Origin: Staphylotrichum longicolle
Taxonomy: Eukaryota > Ascomycota > Sordariomycetes > Sordariales > Chaetomiaceae
Direction of reading: 5' to 3'
Length of the DNA stretch: 64,000 bases
NCBI GenBank assembly: GCA_019096155.1
Contig: JAHCVI010000002.1
Span: 3,410,001 to 3,474,000 of the forward strand
The position numbers and the translations under genes are program-made. The notes under the pieces are model-generated. The model saw only the letters and a program-made list of their open reading frames with translations, searched no databases and was not told where the DNA came from. Positions 11,521 through 21,726 of this stretch are shown here, in pieces; position 1 is the first letter of the stretch; the number at the start of each line of letters is the position of its first letter.

Positions 11521-12348
11521 CTATCCACTTCGACTCAGCACCCGCCGGCCAAAAGTCTTCAGCCGGGTTCTTCTCGACTCCTGCTCGCTCGCTTCCTGAG
11601 ACCTAGCCGGAGACCGGCGAGGATGGTCCACGGGCTGCATGTTCAGGGACGCACTGCCATCATTGCTGTCACAGTCAGCGCTGCTTGAGCTAGAGTGTCG
11701 AGACCCCGGATAATCCGAGGCCGGACTATTGCATGGAGTGTTGCACCGCCTGGTGTCTTGGTCAGGTCCGTCAAGGTTCGTTTCGTAGGGGTTACCATTG
11801 GCCGGGGGTTGATGGGCCCCGCGCAGCTGGACTACGCCAATGTCCCTCACGGTTGGTCCGTCAAGAACAACGGTTGATGCGACTTGTGTTGTGGGTTCCT
11901 GGGGCAATGCTGTCGTGGACGATCCCTCGTGGAATGTGTAGTCCTTGCCTTGGCCGTTTTCGCCAGCTGGAATGCCGCCCACCTCGTTGAGTTGGGATTG
12001 GACGTTGGGAATTGTGGGTTGTTTTTGTACTGAGAAATAATCCACCACCTTGTTTGCAGACGACAACCTCTCTTGCTCATTTCCAGGGTGATCCACGGAT
12101 CTGGCATTGTTTCTGTCGCCATACCAGGCGTCCGGGTCGGGTGCCTCGCCGGGTTCACCAATCTCGAAATAGTAGGCGGCCTTTCCTTTGCCCTTGTCCC
12201 TGGTCGAAGTGCCGTTCATGTCATCGAACCAGGAGTCGGCGTCCAAAAGCAAGGAGCGTTGGCTCTCTGATGGGTCGAGAATATCCTCAAGGATATCATC
12301 AAGTGGTCCTGGCTCCTGCTTCATCCCGCCCACCAAGACTGTATCCAT
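11521..12348 (-). CDS. hypothetical acidic, disordered protein
   Basis: Open frame of about 275 codons from the first in-frame ATG (MDTVLVGGMKQEPGPLDDIL) to the stop. The frame is open slightly further upstream, so the true start may lie in an earlier exon. The N-terminal third is acidic (DDILEDILDPSESQ) and has a DADSWFDDMNG segment. The middle is Asn/Gln/Thr-rich, followed by a serine run with SSSSSADCDSNDG. The extreme C-terminus is basic (RRTRLKTFGRRVLSRSG), resembling a nuclear-localisation or nucleic-acid-contact tail. No domain is recognised. It lies directly downstream of, and on the same strand as, the 13.9-kb ORF. I looked for an intron joining the two and found none that keeps all frames open, so they are listed separately. 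Confidence 0.5.
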   Translation of the reverse strand: MDTVLVGGMKQEPGPLDDILEDILDPSESQRSLLLDADSWFDDMNGTSTRDKGKGKAAYYFEIGEPGEAPDPDAWYGDRNNARSVDHPGNEQERLSSANKVVDYFSVQKQPTIPNVQSQLNEVGGIPAGENGQGKDYTFHEGSSTTALPQEPTTQVASTVVLDGPTVRDIGVVQLRGAHQPPANGNPYETNLDGPDQDTRRCNTPCNSPASDYPGSRHSSSSSADCDSNDGSASLNMQPVDHPRRSPARSQEASEQESRRTRLKTFGRRVLSRSG

Positions 12349-12534
12349 GCTCTCACGCACAGCCTCATTTGGGCCAGGTGCTTTTCCGTAGAGACCCCTT
12401 CACATCGGCTTCGCGTACTTTCCGACCTCAACCCAGGACTGATGGTGCACCGCGCCGGGTCGTTCGCTGCTTCAGCCTTCCTGCTCTTACCATCCCCTGA
12501 CCATTTTTGCTTATCCGCCCCAGTCAGGGACTGC

Positions 12535-13857
12535 TCAACAGAGGCTTTGCGTCAGAGACCACCTTGCTGAAAAGTAGTGCCAAGCTCCCTCGTCTGTTTC
12601 TCTGTGAGCTCCCGCCTCCCCCTTCCTCACCGACCACCATTTCGTGTCAGTCCCGCTGTCAGGTCCCGGCCATGAGAGGGACTGGATCCTCCGCTTGGCC
12701 CGTTCCCTCAACGTCCCCTTTCTCTCCAACCCCGGTCTCTCCTCCTTGCCCACTTTTGCCTTCCCATCATCAGCTGTCAACCCTTGCCCTTCATCCCTCG
12801 CCCACTTCTCCCCTTGCGGATTTATTTCCAAATCCTTGGGCAATAAGCCCCCCCACGTATTCCGATAGAACATCGGAAACGGATCGCTGTTGCGCATAAT
12901 CTCCTGGAACGTCGGCTTGGCCCGGATGCGCGGCTCCCCATACTCGACGCTACTTCTCCTCTTCTGCTGTTGTTGGAGCTGCAACTTCCTCAGCTTTCGT
13001 TTTTGGAGTTTGGCGCCCGTCCGGCACGAAGCAATCATGATCCTCGCCGCTTCTTCGGCCTTGCGGGTCCTGATCTTGGTCTCGGGGTCGTCGCTCTCAC
13101 TGCTGTAGCCGCCGTGGTTGCCATAGCCACCATACTCGGCGGCGGCGGCGGCACCAGCAGCAACACCGAAACCGCCGGGTCGCTCGGTCCCACCAACACC
13201 AGCAGCAGCAGGCGCCGACTGGGTGAGGAACTCTTCCGTCACGAGCGTGGTCGTAAAGACAGCGATCTTGAGACCACCAGTCCCAGCCTCTGCCCCAGTC
13301 TCAAACCCAGCCTTTGCCAGAGCCTTCTCGCCTTTACCCTCAACGGCACCTTCTTCCAAACCAGCCCCTTCCCCAGCTCCGTACCCGCTATCCGTGTCCC
13401 CACCTTCCTGACCCTGGACGTGGCGCAGGGCAGCAGTCGGGACATGGAGCAGGGCATGATCTTGGGCCTCCGTCGCGTCATGGATACGGTGAGCGGCAGC
13501 GGGATTGGTGCTGGCGCTGGCGCTGTTGGCCAGAGGATTGTTGAAGACGGGGTCATACTGGGCCGGGTGGACCGGGTTGCTCGCGAGTGGGTTGCTGTGG
13601 ATTACGTTGCCTGGGAGGGGGTGGGCAACGGGCGGCTGAGAGTGAGGTGGCAATGGTTGTGGCTTTGCGTCTGGTTGGTGTTGTGCCGTGTCAAGGTCGG
13701 GGTCAAGGCCATGGTCGTTGGCTTCGTCTTGGTCCTGGTCTCTGCTCTTTTGGCGCCTGAACACGTCGAAGATGGACGACCGGCGGCTGGTTCTTTTAAA
13801 GGGACTGGAACGACTGGTGCCGGCGTCGTCGGCGTTGGTGTTGGAAGGTAAAGACAT
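12535..13857 (-). CDS. hypothetical disordered protein (about 440 aa)
   Basis: Starts with ATG (MSLPSNTNADDAGTSRSSPF). The N-terminus is Ser/Arg-rich (FKRTSRRSSIFDVFRRQKSR), followed by a long disordered stretch rich in His/Pro/Asn/Ala, with Gly/Ala runs around GVAAGAAAAAEYGGYGNHGG. A more conserved-looking block follows: a basic helix (RKAEEAARIMIASCRTGAKLQ), a glutamine run, and then an aromatic segment (TFQEIMRNSDPFPMFYRNTW). An alternative end is possible, because a good donor (GTGAGG, near 12628) and a TTTTCAG acceptor (near 12565) would replace the last ~25 residues with a short tail. The aromatic C-terminal block is the best handle for homology. Function unknown. Confidence 0.55.
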   Translation of the reverse strand: MSLPSNTNADDAGTSRSSPFKRTSRRSSIFDVFRRQKSRDQDQDEANDHGLDPDLDTAQHQPDAKPQPLPPHSQPPVAHPLPGNVIHSNPLASNPVHPAQYDPVFNNPLANSASASTNPAAAHRIHDATEAQDHALLHVPTAALRHVQGQEGGDTDSGYGAGEGAGLEEGAVEGKGEKALAKAGFETGAEAGTGGLKIAVFTTTLVTEEFLTQSAPAAAGVGGTERPGGFGVAAGAAAAAEYGGYGNHGGYSSESDDPETKIRTRKAEEAARIMIASCRTGAKLQKRKLRKLQLQQQQKRRSSVEYGEPRIRAKPTFQEIMRNSDPFPMFYRNTWGGLLPKDLEINPQGEKWARDEGQGLTADDGKAKVGKEERPGLERKGTLRERAKRRIQSLSWPGPDSGTDTKWWSVRKGEAGAHRETDEGAWHYFSARWSLTQSLC

Positions 13858-14523
13858 TGTTCCGGGCTGAACTGGGTGTGAGTGTACAAGGTAAGAACAG
13901 GTGCGTGGGTGGTGTGGGAAAAGGAAGTGAGGTAGGGATGCACTACGTGATATCGTAAAGCGTAACGTGAATGGTAAAGAGTCTGGCGACGATAGTTACT
14001 GTCACGCTGCAATCAAACAACGTAAGGTAGAGAGATGTTGAACAACAACGGGGGCGTGTGCTGCAAAGGTGGGAGACAGGACATGGCATGCCAGTTGGCG
14101 CCTTCCCAACTGCATCCAGGGAAGGTCATGACTGCGTTGAGCCACCGCGGGCTTGCCTCTGGAGTTGGGAGGAGCGCCAGGGAGAATGACCAACAGGCCG
14201 TGTTGGTGAAAGGATGCAACCTTCCCTGCCAGCGATATGGGGCAGTCTTCCAGCCCAAGGCAGGAAGCTGCGAGACCAGCAGGGTTAAACCAGGTCGTGC
14301 TTGAGTTTCATACTGGAGGCATCAACACACACCTGTGAACAGCACAATGGTCCTAGAAAAGATGCAGTGTACTGCACACTTTTCAAAACAGGTTGGGCTC
14401 AACAAACGGCCCAACATCAATGCAGTGCTGTTGTACGTCGCTCTGCAAAAAAATAAGAAAGGGTCGACAGAAACCCAAGTGCTTCCCAACTAAATCGTAA
14501 CACAACTTGTTGTCAAGAACTGT
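13858..14523. other. intergenic region between two minus-strand genes
   Basis: 666 bp that should contain the HRD1 3' UTR and terminator and the promoter of the upstream minus-strand ORF at 13857. No conserved element could be assigned. Confidence 0.4.
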
Positions 14524-17365
14524 CTATCGCTCATCTTCATCGTCTTCTGCCTCTTCCACTGTGACAGTCCTAGGCCCTCTGTCACTCGTGCTGCCATTCA
14601 CCTCCGCATCCGCTGTTCGCTGGCCACCGCTGCTCTCCGCAGCAGCCACTCCATTGACTTCCGTGGCAGGTACTGGCACCGCTCCATTGCTACTACTTTC
14701 CCCAGGTTCATCATGTGGACCTTGGGGCGGGTCTACTTGGTAGCCAAACATAGGCCCAGCTGCCCGGTCACCACTGAACAGCTGCGCCCGACCGCCCCAG
14801 TTTGGTGCCAGCGGGATGGGCGCCGTAACAGGGGGTTGCCTGCGTGCCGCCGTGTCTCCATGCGTGGCCCCCTGCGAGCCGGGTCGCCGAGATGATTCTG
14901 AAATGTTGGTTGTTGGTGCAGCGGATCTCGCGAATTGTGCGGCAAGACCACTTCCGGGGGCTGGGCTGGTCCCACGAGAACGGGGGTGGCTTCCAAAAAC
15001 AGAACGCAATATGTCTTGGGCAGGTGGCTGAGCATTGTGTATCGGTTCAAATGGTGGTGCTTCGCCCTCTAGCCGTTGAAGAGGGAGCAACGACCACCCT
15101 GGAGGAATGACAACTCCCTCAGGCAGATCAGGGCTACCTGCGGGGATGGCCGTAGCGTTCCCACCACCGACGTGCCTAGTGACGGTGGGTTGAGGTCTAG
15201 CGGCGAGAGGATGTGGGAGATGTGGGATTGGAGTTTGGCCCTGTGCCGGCAGGTACATGAATGGGTGTATCAGTCCTTGTTGTGGCTGCTGTGGTGCTGG
15301 GGGAGGCGGCATATGTGCTGGTGCGCCCTGGGCTATGCCAGGCGTGGCTTGTGGTGCTCCCTGCTGTTGTTGGGTTTGCGGCTGTTGTTGTAATTGGCGG
15401 AGACGAGTGAGCTCGTTCATCAATAAGCTCAATACGTGGAGTTCGTGTGCCGCGTTGTGCACACTGATCATTTCTTGCCGGACCTGATTCCCAAGCGTGA
15501 GAAGTTGCCCACGAATGTCGTCAAGACCAGGAGCCAGATTGTGATCACTTTCTGTCGGTGTCGGGACTGCGGATGCGGGCGCTGGTGCAGGTGCCGGTGC
15601 CGGTGCGGGCGTCGGCGGGTTCGCAGCATCTCCAGGTGCTCGCAGCCGCTGTGCCATCTCTCTAATCTCGTCCACTCCGCCCTGAGCAAAGCCGAGTCGC
15701 AGGGGCCCGAAATTGAACATCCTAACGTTCTGGTTCTGGTTGTTCCCTTGGCCGCCCGCTGGCACTCCTTGCGCAGGCTGGCCGCCGCCCGGGGCCGCCT
15801 GACCATTCGCCGGCGGCTGAGCTTGCTGGTCCTGGCCGCCCGGGCCGGCAAAGCCCAGTCTGAGGACCACAGCCCCCGGGCCATTCGCGGGCGGCTGCTG
15901 CCCGTCCCTGGCAACTGGGCGCCGGCATGTTGGACACACCTGTTGCCTCTCCAGCCAGCTCTTGAGGCAGCCAAAGTGCAGGATATGACCGCAAGGGAGC
16001 TTCTTCGCGCGGCTCCGCTCGACCTGCGTTGCGTCAGCGGCGTTCCAGGGGCGCATTTGCTCTCTGCAAATGATGCACGTGTCCTCCCGGCCGAGCTCTT
16101 CCGCCGTAGCGTCCGGATACTGGGCCATGTGCTTGACAGCCTGGCGGTAGCGGATGAGGGCATGCAGCCTCTTGAGAAACGACCTCGTCGTCATGAACCA
16201 ATCCCGCATTATGTGGATGGGCAGGCCATAAAAGCTCAGAAGGACGCAGAAAAATGACGTGTAGATCCCAAGCTTGACAAAGTCTGGACGATCCAATTAG
16301 CTCACCTACACTCACCCTGCAGCTCCTTGGTCGGCTTACCTGCGAGCAGGTCCAGCGAGAGAACCCACTGGCCTTTGGCTTCCCAGCCGGGAACTTCAAT
16401 GTCCATCTCATCCACGTCGTTCTCGTCTGGGAGCTCTTGGTTGTCGTCGGTCGCACCCTCGGTTTCTCTCCGTCTCAGAATCTCGGCCCTCTGCTCCCTG
16501 ATGTGGCGGCGCCTGTCTTCCAAACGCTGGCGTGTCTGTGTCTTGACCACGTGCTGTTCGGCCAGCGAAATGATGTACCGTGCAGCTGTGTGGAGGGAGC
16601 AGACGGTCAGAACGGCGAACTCGAAGAGGAACATGACCATCATAGTGGGCCGAGCATCTTCGACGACCGTATTGACGGCATAGGTCAGGAGCCAGATGTC
16701 GTATGCGATGCTGAGAAAGAGCGAGATGCTGAGGCGCGTGTGAAAGAGAAGCGGGTTCGCGGGGGGTTGCTGCTCCAGCACTTCGACACGACCGTCTCCT
16801 ATCCAACCCCACACCTTGCCCGTGAACAGGGCGGTGAACATGACCAGGAAAAAGGCGCCGACCTCATCGCGGAAGATGGTCATGGCCAGGCATGTCTCGG
16901 TAACGGCGAACCAGCCCTTGTCGTAGAGGTGCTCGATTTCGGTGGGGCGAAGAGGTCCGAAGCAGAGACGCTGGAGGGCGTACATGAACGACCCGTAAAT
17001 GACGAATATGAGGTTAACCAGAACCTGGGAGACGCAATCGCCAATGGTTAAAGCTGAGCTGGAAGGCAATGGAGGGCGGGGGACGGGGGCAAACGAACCA
17101 TCAAGGACAAGCTGCTCTGGGCGAGATGCACGGCAGCAGAATAGAAGTTGGCGCGCTGATAGAAGGCGGACGCGACCACGGCGGCCGCGAGGGCCGTAGA
17201 GGCCTTGGAGAGTCATGTCAGTTCTGGGTGCGTTGGAGAATGGGCTTGGGGCTGATCAAGTCTTCAGGGCTACGTGTCGAGCTCCTGCGAGCGAGCTGCA
17301 AGGGCGCAGCAGCGGGCCATACTCAAGCAAATGGAACTTACCCCTGCGTACCACGCGAGCCGCAT
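14524..17365 (-). CDS. HRD1: ERAD E3 ubiquitin ligase HRD1 (synoviolin)
   Basis: HRD1 is the multispanning ER-membrane RING ligase that forms the retrotranslocation channel and ubiquitinates misfolded ER proteins. Four exons splice in frame to 857 residues: 17342-17365, 17099-17203, 16340-17024 and 14524-16283. The first exon is only 24 nt (MRLAWYAG, complete codons) and is followed by ASTALAAAVVASAFYQR, the family's first membrane helix. Hydrophobic helices fill residues about 10-270. A charged acidic loop carries RRETEGATDDNQELPDENDV. The RING-H2 domain is at about 341-391: CIIC, then LPCGHILHFGC with both ligand histidines, then CPTC, all zinc ligands present. The C-terminal half is disordered, with Ala/Pro, Gln and Gly-rich runs, and ends in an acidic tail (EEAEDDEDER). 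It is divergent from the AhpD-like gene across 573 bp. Confidence 0.96.
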
Positions 17366-17938
17366 CTTCATTGAATGGGCTGTGCGGAAATGCTGATTCG
17401 AGGGCAAAATCAAATGCGGCAATGATAATGTCAAGTGTCCATTGTGCGGGAGACAGCGCAGTGGTGTCGCGGGGCTGTCAGGGAGATGCAGAGTCAAAGA
17501 TGGGAGATGGTGAGATGATATGCCTTGCCTCGCTTGTTGCCACGTTATGGCAAGGTCCCCAGCATTGCGATTGCGCCGCGAAGAGGAAAGTGCTGAGCAA
17601 GCCAACAAGGTGACGCAGCATGTGGGGCGGAACGCCACAGAACCGGGCTTCTTCGGGACTGGTCGAACGGTCCATGTGGCGGTGCAAGAGCCATTGACTG
17701 CAGCTGGCAAGCACCCGCAAGCCTCCAACTCTTCCAGGCCCTCAACGATTGCTTTTAGGCCTTTCAGTTCTTTCATCAACGCAAGAGTCCGATTATCTCT
17801 CCCGGTCAACAAAATCATCAGATTCGAACTTAATTCAAGTACTACCGCTTTTTGTTCTTTTTACATGCCGTTGGATCAGAGTTCTTTTTTTCCCTAGACT
17901 TTGAACTTGAGTCCCTTTTCCTCCCCTTTGTCTTCGCC
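17366..17938. promoter_or_regulatory. divergent promoter region, HRD1 and AhpD-like gene
   Basis: 573 bp separate the start codons of two diverging genes, so both promoters must lie here. The plus-strand side close to the AhpD-like start is pyrimidine-rich (TTTTTTTCCCTAGACTTTG at about 17885), as is common ahead of fungal start sites. I cannot identify an unfolded-protein-response element with confidence by eye. Confidence 0.5.
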
Positions 17939-18765
17939 ATGAGCTCCCTCCCAGCCATCATCACGCCTGCTATTCTTTCCTCCCTCCGTAGCCATCCCAC
18001 CCTCCCAGGACACACATGGTACTTGATAGCAGCCACAACTCTTTCCCAGCTGAACCGGCCCGACGAGATCCCAAAAGTCTACCAGCACGCTTTGCGGCAC
18101 GGACCAGGAGATGCTGCTCCAACCCAAGATGAGAAGCTTCGCATCTCTCGCCGGATGCGTGAGGCCCTGATCAAGGCCGCCGCTGTCGGAGGGGTCCCCA
18201 GGGTACTTTTCGACCCCGTCATCCGGACGCACTGTACAACCACGAGCAGTGGTGGCTGATTCCGCCCCAGACGATCAACGCCCTGCTCGAACTGAAAAAG
18301 GCCACGCCAGAAGAGCTGCTGGACGAGCACGAGGGGTTCTCCCCAACCGGGCGTCGTCTTGACATCTACGAGACCCCCGCGCCACAGATTATGCAACGCG
18401 GCCAAGTCTTCTTTGAGAGGCTCTACGGCAAGATCACCAAACGCGTCATGGGCCAGATGGATCGCTCCGGCACCGAGGACCTGGGTCTGGTGGCGCGCCT
18501 AGTGTATGGCTATGTCCTGAGTAACACCAATGTGCTCAGTGCCGCCGAGACTTCGTTTGTCATGATTGCCGGGCTGATCCCCCAGGACGTGAATCCACAG
18601 CTGAAGGGCCATCTCAGAGGCGCCCTCAACGGGGGTGCCACAGTTGAACAGGTCCAGGCCGTGCGCAATGTCGTCGTCGACATATGCTCGGCAGCTGGCA
18701 TGAAGATGCTGGATGCCAACAGCCCCGCAGGCTTTGGGTGGAGAAATGAGGTTGCTGACCTGTAG
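17939..18765 (+). CDS. AhpD/carboxymuconolactone decarboxylase-like protein
   Basis: Two exons (17939-18202 and 18271-18765) join in frame across a 68-bp intron (GTACTT...CCCCAG) to give 252 residues. The start ATG opens MSSLPAIITPAILSSLRSHP. The reading VPRTINALLELKKATPEELL across the splice, and the C-terminal helical block from FERLYGKITKRVMGQMDRSG to GALNGGATVEQVQAVRNVVV, match the alkylhydroperoxidase (AhpD)-like fold of fungal PXP2-type proteins. No CxxC redox pair typical of true AhpD is seen, so peroxidase activity should not be assumed. Some relatives are peroxisomal, but the C-terminus here (NEVADL) is not a canonical PTS1. Biological role is unclear. Confidence 0.85.
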
Positions 18766-19617
18766 CAGTCAGAAGACACACATGCAAAGAAGGAACCCGG
18801 AGCGCCTTCTTTCTCAATGGCATCGCGACCAGCCATGGCGACCGCCACCACCAAAGCTGGACTGCTTGGACCAATTCAGCCACACTTGGTGCAACCAAAG
18901 ACTTTGAATGTAGTGTTCACAAAACATTAGAACGCACACAACATTGTACAATAGCCATTGTGGATCAAGGCAAGGTGCTTTTGAGCTTCTCAAGGTGTTG
19001 TCGCCCAGACGCATGACAGACATCTCACCTCATTTACTCTCTTCCCCAAGGCGAATGATCAGCTTCTGGTTCCCGGTTCTATTCCGGGCTTCGTCGGAAT
19101 CAAGCCGATGCCAGCATGGGCTGGGTTGATCTGTTGTCTTTGCATGGACAGAACGGGGGAGGCATGAACGCCACAACCCAAGCTTTACCCGATGAAGCAA
19201 CGACCGCGATAACAGCGCCGAACTATACGCCAGCAGCCCAGGCTACTCAGCCCAAAGGTGTCAGCAGTTATGCCGCGGTACATCAGGGACAAAGGTTGTG
19301 AGGTTTGACTGCCCAAGGATGGGGAGCCCGCAACGAGTCTGTTTGGATTGTTGCTGAAAGCTGATGATGAAGGGCACGATTTCAGCACTCCCAAAACTAG
19401 GGGGCTTGTTTTGGGTGATGCCGAAAGGAGGATGGATCGGAGGATGGCCAAGCCAACCTTTGAGCTAGTTCGGCTCAGCTCAGTTCAGCTCTCAACACGC
19501 CTTGCCCGGATCGGCCGAAGCTGAACAAACCCCCGGCCTTGTCCCTGGGTATATATCCTTTCGCCGCCCTCTGTCACCTTTTCTCTTCGCCGTCCCCCAT
19601 ATGTCTGCGTATCCTCT
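18766..19617. other. convergent intergenic region
   Basis: About 850 bp between the stop codons of the AhpD-like gene (+) and the methyltransferase gene (-). It should carry both 3' UTRs. No coding potential or repeats stand out. Confidence 0.5.
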
Positions 19618-20502
19618 TCAGCACGCCAACCGCCAACCAACGCTTCCGCACGCTCGCATCCTCGACGCCCGCTTCCGCACCCAGGCGCGATCCTGACCAT
19701 CGCAGTCCCGCTCCCAAAGATGTTCCACCTCGAGGTCGACCTCCGCCAACTTCTCCCCGTCGAAGAAGGGCGCCATCTTGTCCCGTCCCGTATGGAACGC
19801 CCCGATGACCCACGCCCTCGCGCCCCCCCCCCCCCCCCAAAACCATGCGATCGACCGCCTTAGGTTCTCATGCTGCCATGGCATCCACAAACAATCCGCC
19901 GCCAACACCCGATCAAATGCACGCTCATTCTCACGCGCCAGAGGTCCCTCCAAGTCCCCCCATCCGTGGCCGGCAACCAGCACCTCCTCGACGGCAAACC
20001 TCCCGCGGGGAGCGTTCTTGGCCTGCACGCCCGCCTTGACGTTCTCCTCCAGCGTCTTGAGCACCGGCGGCGCGGGGTAGTCGGTCGCCACGACCCGCCG
20101 CGCTCCTAGGAGGCCCGCCATGATGGACGGCAGCGCCGTGCCCGCGCCCAGCTCGATCGTCTTCAAGCCCGAGACGTCAAACGTCGCCACGGGCGGCGCG
20201 ATCCCCTCTTCGCGGGGAATCTCCAAGCCCAGCGTGCCGGCCTCGATCAGCTCGGCGAGGAGCAGCGACGAGTTCCACAGGTAGTGGCTGAACAGGTAGC
20301 GGTCCGTTTCGGCCTCCACCTGGGCGAGGGCAAGCGCGATGGGGTGCGGGAGGTGCGGGGAGGTGTAGAGCAGGCCATGGTCCGAGTCGCCGTGCTGGTT
20401 GGCGACGTCGTCGGGGAAGATGGTGCCGAGGGCGGAGCTGAACAGGTCTTCTGGGTCGGACGCGTCGGGTCCCGTGAGGGCGAGCCGGGCTGTGAGGGCC
20501 AT
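19618..20502 (-). CDS. class I SAM-dependent methyltransferase (Methyltransf_16 / NNT1-EFM7-like)
   Basis: Intronless frame of 294 residues starting at an ATG (MALTARLALTGPDASDPEDL). Residues about 70-80 (FSHYLWNSSLLLAELIEA) are the substrate-side helix typical of family-16 methyltransferases. SAM motif I is TIELGAGTALPS at about 115-126. The acidic ribose-contact position is in VVATDYPAP at about 138. Motif II/post-II reads RVLAADCLWMPWQHENLRRS, as in fungal proteins annotated nicotinamide N-methyltransferase, whose yeast members methylate elongation factor 1A. The substrate here is therefore inferred, not shown. A run of 16 G on the coding strand (19823-19838) encodes W-Gly5-A just after this motif, an unusual mononucleotide tract inside a catalytic domain. 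The last ~20 residues (RASRMRACGSVGWRLAC) look non-conserved. Confidence 0.8.
   Translation of the reverse strand: MALTARLALTGPDASDPEDLFSSALGTIFPDDVANQHGDSDHGLLYTSPHLPHPIALALAQVEAETDRYLFSHYLWNSSLLLAELIEAGTLGLEIPREEGIAPPVATFDVSGLKTIELGAGTALPSIMAGLLGARRVVATDYPAPPVLKTLEENVKAGVQAKNAPRGRFAVEEVLVAGHGWGDLEGPLARENERAFDRVLAADCLWMPWQHENLRRSIAWFWGGGGGARAWVIGAFHTGRDKMAPFFDGEKLAEVDLEVEHLWERDCDGQDRAWVRKRASRMRACGSVGWRLAC
19823..19838. repeat. C16/G16 homopolymer within the methyltransferase gene
   Basis: Sixteen consecutive C on the top strand lie in the coding sequence of the minus-strand methyltransferase and encode the glycine run. As read, the frame stays open through the tract. Confidence 0.95.
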
Positions 20503-21726
20503 GAGGGGTCCTCTTGCTGCTCTTCTCTTCTCTCCGTTTTGCGGGTGGGTTGAGCGGTCCAGGAGGAGAGGGGATGGGGCGACGCCTAACAGGGAGAGGC
20601 GAGACGGAAAAGAAGATGAGACGGCTTGAAGGAGACGGCACGGATTGTTAGTACAGATGAGATGAGAAACAGGTAAGTGCGTTCTTTACGCTAGAATCTG
20701 TGGTGTGCTTGCGAAACACTCAGCACGATAACCTCTGGGAAATCCACGCCAAGCGGCGGGTTCCACCAGCTTCCTGGTGCCCACCGGAGCAGGGAAAATG
20801 GTCTCGACCATTCCATGATTTGTGCATCGGAGGAGGGGTCAGCAGTACTGCCATTTTTGACCGCCTAAAAGGAAGCGAAGTCACTCTGATTATGTGTTGA
20901 GATTTGGAAAGGTGAGATGAATGACGAAGATGAAGTGTATTATGGCTTCAAGGCCTCTCTTGTTGGTAATTCAGACGATAGAAACAGCACCCGTTTTCTC
21001 TCTAAGTTATGACTTGATTGCCCCCCTTTCTTTCATGCTGCATGAATACCCAACCAACAAAACACGCACGCCCCTCCAGTCCCAATTACACCCAACACCG
21101 TAGTCTCCTGTATCATCCCATCTGTCACAGTCCTCCAAAACAGAGCAAGAAGCAGAGAACAGTCGCACGCGCGGAGAGAAAGAGATGTGTGGTGATGAGA
21201 CAGGGTATCGTTTCCCCACTGCCGAGAATCAAGCAAGTGGGTGGAGAGATAAAGAAGCTGAGAACACAGAAAAATCTGTATGATACGAGAGAGAGAAAAT
21301 AGACAATAAAAAATGAGGAGGGTCCCGAGATCATCTCGCTGGCCGCCCCTTGTCTCGTCTTATCCTAGTTCCTGTCCTTGTCCCGCCCGAGCCCGAGCCC
21401 AATCCCAAGTCATTCAGTCATCATTAAGTCCCAGCCCATTATCCAGAAAGAATAAACGTAGAAAAAGAAAAGCAAAGTCTCGCTCCGTTGTGTCCCGTCC
21501 CAAAGTCCGCCCAGCACGCCAAAAGTTGTGTTTTTTCTTGGGTTTGCCATGTGTGCGTGTGAATTGATTTTGAATTTGAATCCAGCCCGTGTCCAATGTG
21601 GTTCGCCGGAAGAGGAGGTTGAAAGAAGAGAGATATTAAGTACAAGGATGGGGTATATGGCAAATGGGGTTATAGGGTATCATCATAAGCGCGGGGGTGG
21701 AAGAAGATTTTGATGATCGCTCTCGC
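20503..21726. other. intergenic region between two minus-strand genes
   Basis: About 1.2 kb holding the methyltransferase promoter and the 3' region of the zinc-finger gene. It contains AG-rich and pyrimidine-rich patches (for example 21140-21310). No gene is supported. Confidence 0.5.

Noticed and set aside
12349..12640. One gene joining the 440- and 275-codon ORFs at 11.5-13.9 kb
   Set aside because: The candidate donors (GTGAGG, GTAAGA) and acceptors I tried lead to stop codons before the downstream frame, so I kept two entries.
15436..16257. 273-codon plus-strand ORF opposite the HRD1 RING exon
   Set aside because: It is antisense to a confidently assigned coding exon; its composition mirrors the Ala/Pro/Gly-rich HRD1 codons.
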